DNA of 22,639 bases from a virus: positions 1-22,639 of IMG/VR virus record IMGVR_UViG_3300030107_001335, one strand, 5' to 3'. The notes under the pieces are model-generated. The model saw nothing but the letters and a program-made list of their open reading frames with translations, made no database searches and had not been told where the DNA came from. This document shows positions 14,601 through 22,000 of the stretch, piece after piece. The stretch's first letter is position 1; each line of letters opens with the position of its first letter. The translations under genes were made by a program, and so were the position numbers.

Positions 14601-17134
14601 CCCCCTCCAAGTTCTTAAACGCAGAGCGCAGGCTTTCTTTAAAAGCCAGCGAAGCTGTAGCCGCTGGTAAGCTAGACGAGGCGATACGGTATAAGACACA
14701 ACAGCTTCTTAACTTTCATATGTACAGGGTTGCTACGGAGGCCAGAGAAAAGGCAACTAAGCTCATTGGGAATTTAAAACAATACCAGAAGAAAAAATTT
14801 GATCCTAAGACGACGCACCCTGAATTTATTAAGCAAGCCGTAGACCTTTTGTCGGATGTAGACTTACGCAACCGAATGGGGCCAAAAAGAGAAGCACGCT
14901 TAACCAACGAGGCAGTGGAAGCGTGGGCAGCTTCTCAGACAGAAAAGTACGGCGCGAGCTTTCACATTCATCCCGCCCTAGAAGCCGCCTTGACTAAGAC
15001 TAACGCTAGGGACATGACGCTAGGTGAGCTGGAAGGTTTGCATGACACTGTAAAGAGTATTCTGACGCAAGGGCGGCGATACTCAAAAGCGCAAGGTGTT
15101 CAATTTGAAAATCGGGCAAGCAACCTTGCGGACAGCATACAGCGCAATGCTAAGAAAAAGTTACGCACCCCGCTTGAAAGAAGCTGGTGGGACGGGGCGA
15201 AGTCGTTTGCAAAGATGGCGTTTGCGGAACACAGGCACGTCCTTAGTTTGTCAGAAGAGCTTGATGGGTATGAAACAGGAGGACTGTTTTATACTGAGAT
15301 TTATCAGCGCATAAAAAGAGCTGACGATGCGTACATAGACAGAAGTATGCAGGCCGCTGAAGCCTTAAATGAAATTTTTAATAAGTACGATTTAGGGGAA
15401 AAGGCCCGGTTTTATAACAGAACGTATATTCCTGAAATAGACGCAAGCCTGTCTCTGAATGGACGGCTGGCGTTTGCTCTTAACATGGGCAACGCTGGTA
15501 ACGTCGCTGTTATGAAAGAACGCTATACAGATGAACAGATAGACGCCGTTCTGGATACCCTAACAGATAAGGACTGGGATGTTGTTGAAGCGGTCTGGGC
15601 GCAGATTGATACTTACTGGGCAGACACCGTAGACGCCCAAGGCAATGTTGTTGCTGAGGGTTTATCTACAGTGGAGCAACGAACTACAGGAATAAAGCCA
15701 GCGAAGGTAGAAGCTACTCCGTTTGTCTTACCGTCTGGGCGTGTAATTACTGGAGGCTATTATCCTCTAGTTGCGGACCCCGCTCAAAACCAAAAGAGTA
15801 GGGAAGACTACCTAGCCAGTAATAGCTTAAAATCTTTTTCTTCTGGGGGGCGTGCAAAGACGAATACTAAACACGGCAGCACTATAGAAAGGCGAGGCTT
15901 TGGGGACAGAGCGGTGTGGCTGGATTTGCGGGTTGCTTTTGAGCATGTAGATGGTGTCGTCAGAGACATCCACATGCGGGAAGCTGTCGCTGACACTTTA
16001 CGCTTTCTAAACAATTCAGATGTAGAGACAGAAATAAACGCCGCAAAAGGCGAAGTACATTCTATGTTAATCAAGTGGATTGAGAACACCGTAGAAGCAA
16101 GCCGCCCTCCCATCACTACAGTAGAAAAGCTGGCAACCTACGCTCGGACGGGGGCGTCTATAGCGGAAATGGGTTTGAGCCTTAGAACAATGCTGATGCA
16201 GCCCTTTGGGTTTTCTCAGTCTATAGCGATATTAGGAGAGAAATACTCTACGGCAGGATTAGCCGAGTTTGCTTTAGGTCAGGGGGATGCAGCTAGGAAG
16301 GTTATGGAAGCGAGTAGCTTTATGCGTAACCGTTCCCGCACATTTAACCGAGAAGTTAAAGAAGTGGGACGCTGGATGGGGGCTAAGGGGCTTCAGAACA
16401 AAGTGGTTACAGCCAGCTTCTGGGGTATTCAAAAATTAGACATGGCAGTGTCCATTCCTACATGGTTAGGAGCGTACAAGAAGGCAGTAGAGAAAGAGGG
16501 AATGGGGCATCTGGACGCCGTTGATTTTGCAGACCAAACGGTAATGCGAACTCAGGGTACGGGGCTTCCTAGAGATATGTCAGACATTCAGCAGGGTGCT
16601 GTATGGAAAAAAATGTTTACAATGTTCTACAGCTTCTTTGCTGCTTATCATAATATGCAAGTTGACCAGTGGAAGCAGACGGATTTTAAGAACCCCGCCC
16701 AAGCGTTACGTTATGCAAAGAACCAGTTATGGTTAACCATCATTCCTTCTCTTGTTGTAGAGGCTTTATTTAATGGGCTGCCAGACGACGAAGACGAGTG
16801 GCCTTTGTGGGGAATGGGGGTTCTGGCTAGATATTTGACAGGCGGGGTAGTCATACTAAGAGACGCCGTCAACGCCGCTGTTACAGGTTTTGACTACACT
16901 GCTACTCCCGCTGGTAACCCTTTAAAGGAGGCCGCCAACTTAGCTAAACAATTAGAGCAGGGGGAAAACGATGTGGCGTTGTGGAGGTCTTTGGTTATGT
17001 TTACAGGCTACATGGGGCATGTACCGGGAGCTAGGACACTTAACAGAGGCATCTCCGTCGCTACAGACGATTTTGAGGTAGACGAATTTGAAAGCTGGTG
17101 GCGTCTCCTAGTGATGGGCAAGAAGAGGGACTAG
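8687..17134 (+). CDS. Giant internal virion / large polyvalent protein with zincin HESGH site
   Basis: The start is ATG 8687, sharing one base with the previous stop (TGATG); a TTG at 8684 is less likely. The product has 2815 aa and occupies the place of T7 gp16. Regions in order: acidic Pro-rich leader (1-60); hydrophobic stretch VLPFIAQEFMSSVPHMALAI (252-271) and small-residue segment GAIAGAGIG (385-393); a conserved phage segment with HSYFYDR (from H851); a GNAT-like segment ending YATMGFEEVGVIPFDP (near 1400-1420); low-complexity linker (about 1462-1543); zincin metallopeptidase site HESGH (1608-1612) with E1663 as likely third zinc ligand; long coiled coils; and a C-terminal region with hydrophobic LWLTIIPSLVVEALF (from 2681). 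This matches the large polyvalent proteins of phages, thought to be injected with DNA. No lytic transglycosylase motif was found. Functions are inferred. Confidence 0.8.
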   Translation: MADFTNVTGLTSALQEDQEPNDALLPADPVPAVGAPPTFNNVVDLVPDTLRQKAQLQDAVRVPATQFKQQQDLAAATGVPVSVAASDDGTLARKAKSDKIAKTVENSPVTKAWFTDPRKARLAQDDAEVMTRLEANSRKAYGATLDIGIAFNRWIDRVTIAPIAALDYLDAGARKILGLDPKEYERVGLATAITDLADAVGKVIGYRDETTKRTADLRPGEGMGLAGAGVGSEAAEIIITPDELFNSPFKNVLPFIAQEFMSSVPHMALAIASLPAYALTQAESIGQQRATANNKKEATLMDVLKAMPFAVASAFLERLGARGMLGIDDALKELSKKGVASATGKAGAKEMFTEFGQGFLENTGATLGTDKGFELKEAFKEATAGAIAGAGIGSSIRGVTATAELTLKSRQAKRRTEAVRELNSTDSNLREVSPQAWAEFQGSLMEEAGVEEVQVSSEGVDILLQAVEDMPDEQRSRLNLKSTITESIVTGATSSITPEQFWSLPQETIDRLAPHISLTANEYSSAEAEELATLTQEATRSGFVDEVQRRTAEFDATNELTVEISERLIEEGGVLSGDPAAVQAASQQMASAFTVLAERSGLPLETIKERFLPRIEQTFDPMPQETARVLEQLTPEAEANLRERLGMKFKDVIRRVDKLVDGIKDFQAGKITREEWNRIVDTYKPVAPFDEVVAPETNAKMSEALDVNQREKLNAKVATGTYVGLRLDIPAYTRLGVWIASIHEAKRTGSSFQAGTPLSYRSTAALRAPKGGKITFGVVEPGAEKFATQQVSSKGTKFPKNTFATIRGELVNRSEAENTRLAEEALNDPAVLQDDGTYKGWVQVGMDPERHSYFYDRADANRPILEAEEVIQIGPQVLAKNPVYGNQADFLFQTSLDPTIAGGLPPDIASNSSGANKITTADLEGAALIPIFADLTDAGRTFDALDGVPVQPTQLFGGPNFPLLKEYADNEIVWSFNAKGVITGLKNKIEELKKQGNERVVVTVLAMKDDAHTSNSMVTNALLRTFTAMVEAGRLPKENLTEATKFFKSKADKKEEGYAELANFPGFNNVTKLIDWVDNTTFTTRKALSKEMQSAKFKELIGDATMHRVIRELVDPNYRATQQGDALLAFEIDPTREDLIVDYDSAEAKEKGIPRHPAYRFGMRGKMVGQFKTHIPMRVLYKDLMENVTERSRQEVERKRREGQPNAKYANPKFLMERLRKTDTQVVTPEIVAEAQLIENLHDYRVAQAYTSALAGEWKDSHTNANKGGVNPAEYVLALQENQASSTLTPYTLEDIAKGREDGSFKVFQLGTTNVASGGLSTWMATKEGYNYAEEYPGEVTQSLLDAGVITANEKALVGVANNELGVNGMGTFQVLKAIEEGVTVLDAFKVISSEKPLGLLPTIYATMGFEEVGVIPFDPKYADGKDGNPYLADLEAVWEGQGWKKGDPYPGIAIMKYRGSDDRTNASTNFIKQGQQGLGFRGDPVATEVDTETSNMVVGPEPTDQAGGVTREGDGRATPASAQDRARSVSRAGRDFIQGVLAADDLALSALKIPKERVDKIRSSFPVEEASFEQRTKDTARGSIDFRNMEDIVIRLYKSENLSTFLHESGHLYLEMMGALSEAPDSSAQLKADYQTVLDWLGVPNRQAITREHHEKWAETYEEYLREGKAPSSELRSAFAKFTAWLTTLYRAIRSRGRLPRAALNKDISGVMDRLLATDEQIALVRAEQRIAPMFQDAEAGGMTEEQYEAYIEEYEGARASAHAELVQATLAETKREKTKWWRDALAKETASALRVLDQDPAWRARAVLQGDVLPSGAALPEVYPQGLKLDRSLTKPYGYTLPGGNKLFARGGVSPDRAAQDLGFRSGDELLHMLSLLPKDENGKFLTAKQFAARQAKATLKEEYGDMTDAATLHEEALAKVHSMRQANLILKELKALHKLGNTPSKATQKIMRMAAENAVLDKAVHQIEAPSKFLNAERRLSLKASEAVAAGKLDEAIRYKTQQLLNFHMYRVATEAREKATKLIGNLKQYQKKKFDPKTTHPEFIKQAVDLLSDVDLRNRMGPKREARLTNEAVEAWAASQTEKYGASFHIHPALEAALTKTNARDMTLGELEGLHDTVKSILTQGRRYSKAQGVQFENRASNLADSIQRNAKKKLRTPLERSWWDGAKSFAKMAFAEHRHVLSLSEELDGYETGGLFYTEIYQRIKRADDAYIDRSMQAAEALNEIFNKYDLGEKARFYNRTYIPEIDASLSLNGRLAFALNMGNAGNVAVMKERYTDEQIDAVLDTLTDKDWDVVEAVWAQIDTYWADTVDAQGNVVAEGLSTVEQRTTGIKPAKVEATPFVLPSGRVITGGYYPLVADPAQNQKSREDYLASNSLKSFSSGGRAKTNTKHGSTIERRGFGDRAVWLDLRVAFEHVDGVVRDIHMREAVADTLRFLNNSDVETEINAAKGEVHSMLIKWIENTVEASRPPITTVEKLATYARTGASIAEMGLSLRTMLMQPFGFSQSIAILGEKYSTAGLAEFALGQGDAARKVMEASSFMRNRSRTFNREVKEVGRWMGAKGLQNKVVTASFWGIQKLDMAVSIPTWLGAYKKAVEKEGMGHLDAVDFADQTVMRTQGTGLPRDMSDIQQGAVWKKMFTMFYSFFAAYHNMQVDQWKQTDFKNPAQALRYAKNQLWLTIIPSLVVEALFNGLPDDEDEWPLWGMGVLARYLTGGVVILRDAVNAAVTGFDYTATPAGNPLKEAANLAKQLEQGENDVALWRSLVMFTGYMGHVPGARTLNRGISVATDDFEVDEFESWWRLLVMGKKRD
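13071..13313 (+). CDS. Possible overprinted 80-aa gene inside the giant gene
   Basis: In a different + frame from the giant gene, an ORF begins at ATG 13071 with AGGGGG (13061-13066) four bases upstream, and ends at TAG 13313. Its product reads like a real soluble helical protein: it starts MTEQTPVQTLLSRANKVLG and ends with VTDEQLLQAHKIAHEAFP and QAEILSKAS. Over the same bases the giant frame gives a Gly/Arg/Asp/Thr/Ser-rich stretch (such as QAGGVTREGDGRATPASAQD) with no clear fold. I do not recognise a family. It may be an expressed overlapping gene, the remnant of a small gene once located between two separate genes, or chance. Other out-of-frame ORFs in the window do not look this protein-like, which is the main argument for listing it. 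Confidence 0.4.
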   Translation: MTEQTPVQTLLSRANKVLGSEAIQSLQRSTPRRAIWSSGLSQLIKQAGSPEKVTDEQLLQAHKIAHEAFPEQAEILSKAS

Positions 17135-17186
17135 ATTTTATGAAGATTATAATGTATACGACTAGACGGAAGGAAGGAGCGGCCCC
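17135..17186 (+). promoter_or_regulatory. Intergenic leader of the tail-fibre gene, possible promoter
   Basis: This is the only gap between the ejection genes and the fibre gene. It holds a perfect sigma70-type TATAAT at 17148-17153 but no good -35 box. It also holds ATACGACT at 17156-17163, the same eight bases as in the recognition part of the T7 RNA polymerase promoter; the initiation half does not match. A strong Shine-Dalgarno sequence, AGGAAGGAG (17171-17179), serves the fibre start at 17187. A 16-codon ORF (MKIIMYTTRRKEGAAP) starts at 17140 and its TGA overlaps the fibre ATG as ATGA. Promoter activity is uncertain; the ribosome site is secure. Confidence 0.35.
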
Positions 17187-19007
17187 ATGACTGTGGCTTC
17201 GACAGACGCACGCACTGGACCCTACGACGGAAACGGAAGCACTACGACCTTTGCTTATGACTTCCTCGTGTTGGATCAGGCACACCTTGTTGTCACCGTA
17301 AAGACGACCTCTACTGGCGTGGAAGTTGTTAAAACTTTGACAAGTCACTATTCGGTGACCGGGGTAGGCACGGCAAGCGGCGGTAACATTGTCTTTACCT
17401 CCGCCAGTACGCACGCTCCCAGTGGGACGACGGTTACGATTACCAGAGCTGTCCCCTTAACACAGACTACGGATTTGCAGAACCGAGGCGGCGTTCAGCC
17501 TGAAACTTTAGAGACAGGTTACGACAAGCTCACCCAGATCGACCAAGACCAGCAAGGCGAGATTGATCGCAGTCTAAAGTTTGCTGTTAGTGCTGACCTC
17601 TCCAGCTTTAACACTTCTGTCCCCGCTCCCGTAGCCAGTAAGGCTATCATTATTAACTCTTCCAACAACGGATTTGAGTTAGTAGACGAGCCTTCCGCTT
17701 CTGCAACCTCTGCCACTGCCAGCGCGGCAACAGCAACAACGCAGGCTACTCTCGCCACTAATTACGCAACAAAAGTAGACGGCGCTGTCACTGGCACGGA
17801 TTTTAGTTCCAAGGCGTGGGCCATTGGGGGAACTGGGATAACGGATACCAGTAGCCGGGGGGCGGCCAAGGAATGGGCCATTGAAGTCGAAGACAACACC
17901 GTTGACGGGTCAGGATATTCTGCTCTTCACTGGTCTGCAAAGTCGGAAGGTTTTGCAGGCACTGCCAGCACCCATGCAACTACTGCGACTAACTACGCCA
18001 CGAAAGTAGACGGTGCGGTAACTGGCTCAGACTTCAGTTCTAAGGCTTGGGCTATTGGAGGAACAAACGTAACGACAACGGCCTCTCGCGGTGCAGCCAA
18101 GGAGTGGGCAACTTCTACGGGGGCGGCTGTTGATACGAGTGAGTATTCCGCAAAAGAATATGCCGTTGGTAGTACGGTAGCCGCTGGATCAGCAAAAGAG
18201 TGGGCGTTAGGTGGTGGCGGTTCTTTCACTGAAGGGACGGCTGTTGCAGGGGGGCTTTACAGTGCAAGAAAGTACGCTAGTGATGCCAGTGCATCTGCAT
18301 CTCAGGCCGCAAGCGGTCAAATCTACTCAACAGTAGTCAATCAGACAGCGGCTACATTATCCCCTGCTTTGTCGGCAGACGGCACTTACTATCTTTGTGA
18401 CACATCATCTAACAATATTACAGTCACGCTCCCTGCAATCGGTACGACTGAGGGTTGCAAGTTTGCGTTTCAAAAAACGTCTGCTTCTAACAGTTTAATA
18501 TTCCAAAGGTCTGGTTCCGATACATTAAACAACTCGTCAAGCAATATAACGATTACGGATGTTAATGCCCAAATCCAGTTTGTGAGTGACAACGCTTCAC
18601 CGGATAACTGGGTTGGTGTGCATATGTCGCAGATTACTGAAGGTAGTGGTTTAAGCAAAACAGGTTCTGTTATTTCACTTGATTTAACTACAGACCAAAG
18701 CTGGACGGGTTCCCAACGCTCAACGCCTGTTACTGACAATGACGGTTCATTTGATATGAACGGAGGGAACAATTTTAACTGGACCCCAAGTGGTGCAGAC
18801 GTAATTGAGTTCACCAACGAAACGTCAGGACAAGGTGGGCTTATCTATCTGGCTAACTCCAGCGGTCATGCGATTACCAAGGGGAGTGAGGTTGTCTGTG
18901 ACGCGAACTTCCTATCTACAGTCAGCGGTGCAGGGAATTATCTCATTAGTTACTACTGCTATAACGGATCAAATGTAGCGGTGGCTTGCACTTTGGCGTT
19001 AAGCTAA
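17187..19007 (+). CDS. Tail fibre with T7-type N-terminal anchor domain
   Basis: This 606-aa protein begins with the phage T7 tail-fibre N-terminal domain (about residues 1-130: TGPYDGNGSTTTFAYDFLV, then LQNRGGVQPETLETGYDKLT and IDQDQQGEIDRSLKF), which attaches fibres to the nozzle and adaptor. An Ala/Ser/Thr-rich shaft follows, with a repeated unit T-N-Y-A-T-K-V-D-G-A-V-T-G at residues 191 and 268 and further degenerate AKEW/AKEY units to about residue 380. The C-terminal 220 residues form beta-rich modules (YYLCDTSSNNITVTLPAIG; a final SGHAITKGSEVVC domain) common in aquatic-phage fibres. The gene is preceded by AGGAAGGAG. Its last base overlaps the adhesin ATG. The shorter C-terminus suggests it carries or pairs with the next protein for receptor binding; that is inference. 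Confidence 0.87.
   Translation: MTVASTDARTGPYDGNGSTTTFAYDFLVLDQAHLVVTVKTTSTGVEVVKTLTSHYSVTGVGTASGGNIVFTSASTHAPSGTTVTITRAVPLTQTTDLQNRGGVQPETLETGYDKLTQIDQDQQGEIDRSLKFAVSADLSSFNTSVPAPVASKAIIINSSNNGFELVDEPSASATSATASAATATTQATLATNYATKVDGAVTGTDFSSKAWAIGGTGITDTSSRGAAKEWAIEVEDNTVDGSGYSALHWSAKSEGFAGTASTHATTATNYATKVDGAVTGSDFSSKAWAIGGTNVTTTASRGAAKEWATSTGAAVDTSEYSAKEYAVGSTVAAGSAKEWALGGGGSFTEGTAVAGGLYSARKYASDASASASQAASGQIYSTVVNQTAATLSPALSADGTYYLCDTSSNNITVTLPAIGTTEGCKFAFQKTSASNSLIFQRSGSDTLNNSSSNITITDVNAQIQFVSDNASPDNWVGVHMSQITEGSGLSKTGSVISLDLTTDQSWTGSQRSTPVTDNDGSFDMNGGNNFNWTPSGADVIEFTNETSGQGGLIYLANSSGHAITKGSEVVCDANFLSTVSGAGNYLISYYCYNGSNVAVACTLALS
17757..17834 (+). repeat. Fibre shaft repeat, copy 1
   Basis: This 26-codon unit encodes residues 191-216 of the fibre, starting TNYATKVDGAVTG and ending KAWAIGGT. 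It differs from copy 2 (231 bases downstream) at 14 codons, 13 of them synonymous, so the protein unit is conserved at 25 of 26 residues while the DNA has diverged. Confidence 0.85.
17988..18065 (+). repeat. Fibre shaft repeat, copy 2
   Basis: This is the second 26-codon unit, residues 268-293 of the fibre. The only amino acid change from copy 1 is Thr to Ser after TG in the middle. The period between copies is 77 residues. Shorter AKEWA and AKEYA echoes follow both units and continue to about base 18210. Confidence 0.85.
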
Positions 19008-22000
19008 TGGTTGCATCGATTATCTTCCCAGCCCTCATTCCGATGGGGGTGTCAGGTTATCAGCCAGCAGGGGCTTTGTGGCTTGATGGATCGGCAGATA
19101 CTTTAAGCCGTACAGTTTCAGTAGCAGGGAACTTACTAACTTGGACTTTTTCGTGTTGGGTGAAAAGAGGATCAGTTGGTGTAGAACAAAACATTTTTGG
19201 AGGATTAACTAGCAACAAAGGGTATGTTAAATTCGATAGTAGCGACCGTCTTGATGTTATGAATGAAACAAGTGACGGTGCAAGAAACAATCAAAGAATT
19301 ACTAATCAAGTGTTTCGAGACCCAACAGCGTGGTTACATTTGGTTGTTCAAAATGATACTACACAAAGTACTGCTGGCGACCGTATGAAAATTTATGTTA
19401 ATGGTAGCCAGATTACTAGTTTTTATGGAACAGCCAATTTAAATCAGAATGAAGCAGGTCTAGTTAATACAACAAATACTCATTATTTTGGTCGTAATTC
19501 TTCAGCACAATATTTAAACGCATATATAGCAGATGCAATCTTTATAGATGGAACTGCTCACACAGCTTCAGAGTTTGGTGAAACTAATTCATCAGGTATA
19601 TGGGTTCCGAAAGACCCAAGTGATATAAGTTCATTTGGAACTAACGGTTTCTGGCTGGATTTCAGTGACGGCTCAAATATAGGAAAAGACGCAAGCGGTG
19701 GTGCGGTAAAACAAGATATCTCAGGTGCAACCGCAACAAAATCAGGTAGCGGTGATTCTCTAGGCGGCTTCAACGGATCATATGTTGTCAATGATGATCC
19801 TGATAGTCAGGCATTTTATATGGGGCATTCGTCTAACGCAGACTGCGCTGGTCAACAACTTAATATTGATCTAGGGAGTGGAAATGACTTTGCCGTCACG
19901 GCTGTCGGTTGGGTAGCTGGTCCTAATAACGGATCAAGTGATACAGGAGGCGTTTGGTCAGTTTACTATTCAGACAACGGCAGTGACTATACCGACACTG
20001 GGCAAAATGCCAACTTCGTAGGTAATCAAGGTGAAACTGGTAATACAGAACAACGCACTGCAATCACTGGTCAAACGGCTCACAGATATTGGAGATTTCA
20101 AGTTGATAGTCATACCTCTAACGGTAACGGCTGGTACAGGTCTTTAAGACTTTATGGTGAAGCTGCTGGAACATCTTTTAGAAATGACTTCACTCCAACA
20201 AGCATGGGTGCAAACAATATTGTCGTGGATGGTCCAGCGAATAGTACCACTAAAGAAATTACACTCTATCCAAGCTATGATGCAGACAATTCTTCAATAG
20301 GTTCTAGTGTTTCTTTTGCAAGCAATAATCTTGCGTTTACAAATGGTACAGGTGGAAGCTGGAGAATTGCACCAACAAATCTATTTCTTTCTAGTGGAAA
20401 ATATTATTTTGAAGTTGTAATCAGTTCAATTAGTTCTGCTAATATTGGCGTAGCAACATCTCAAATTGGAAGTTTAACGGCTGACCTTGGAACCAACGCC
20501 TATGGTTGGGGATATGAGAATGGCGGCAATAAAAAGAATGGCGGTTCGTCTTCCTCATATGGAAATTCTTATAGCAATGGAAATGTCGTTCAAGTTGCGA
20601 TTGATTTAGATAACAAAGCTATTTATTTCGGCGAGGACAACACTTGGCAGAATAGTGGTGATCCGACTTCTGGATCATCAAAAACTAACGCCGCATTTAC
20701 TAACTCTGATAACAGTTTTGGCGATGCTCCTGTTATGCCTGTCGTGGCATTGCATACCGCTGGCACTGCAACAATTCGATTTGATAGTTCTTCTTGGTCA
20801 CATTCTGCTCCAAGTGGGTATTCAGCTATTACATCCACCGTCACAGGTATTGGAAACGTCGCAACGCTTAATCCCATTGCCTCGTCAAACCGAAAAGGCG
20901 GCTTGAGCAATGGCAACCTTAAAGCGTCAGGAAATGGCAAAGATAATTTCTCTACGATGAATATACCTCTTACTGGCAAATGGTATTTTGAAGCTACATT
21001 AACAACAGCAGGGGCCACATATGATGCTGTTGGAGTTGCAGAAGCAAAAGCAGATCAGCTAAGTGAGTATGGCAGTAAAGTTGTAGTGTTGTATGGCTCA
21101 AATGGGGAGAAATTTTTAGGTTCATCTTGGGCAAGTTATAATGCAAGTTATACTTCTGGTGATGTTATCGGTGTTTATGTAAACGCTGGTCAGGTTACAT
21201 TTTACAAAAATGGTAGTAGTCAAGGTACTTGTGGTTCAGCATTTACAACGCAGTGCTTTGCCACAACACAAAATACAAATGCAGCTACTGTTTGGGATGT
21301 AAATTTTGGACAGAAACCGTTTAAACACTCGCTCCCTGATGCAGATGCAAAAGCACTAACCACACAAAATCTTGCAGAGCCGACAGTCACAGACCCAAGT
21401 GCATATGTTAAGATGGATGCTTATACTGGTAATGGTACAAATATAGCTGGTGGAGGAAATCCTAGAGTTATTGGATTTACTCCTGATTTTGTTCTTATGA
21501 AACAAAGAAGCCATGCCCAAGATTGGCGGTTGTTTGATACAGTCAGAGAAGCTGGATATTTTTTAGAGCCAAGCACAGACATTGCTCATGCTGCTCCGGG
21601 GGAAATGTTAGAAAGTTTTGTTACAACATCTGGATCAGAAGGATATCTAATAGGTAATAATGTCAGTCTAAATACTAATACTTACACTTACATTTCATTG
21701 TGTATAAAAGCTGGCGGTGCGCCTACTGCTGACAACACTTCTGGTGCAGGTGGTGCGCCGGGACAAACCCCTACGTCTGGTTCAAGAATGTTTGGTGGTT
21801 CAGCAATAACGACAGCCTACGCAGCCGCTGATATATACCCACGCAAGATGACAACAGCGGATCATGGTGGATTTAGCATAGTTGAGTACGTCGGTAATGG
21901 AACTGATAACCAAGACGTACCACACGGTTTATCTACAAGTTTACCTGACGGTGGAAGACCCGGTTTTATTATTGTTAAACGAACTGATTCTTCAGCAAAC

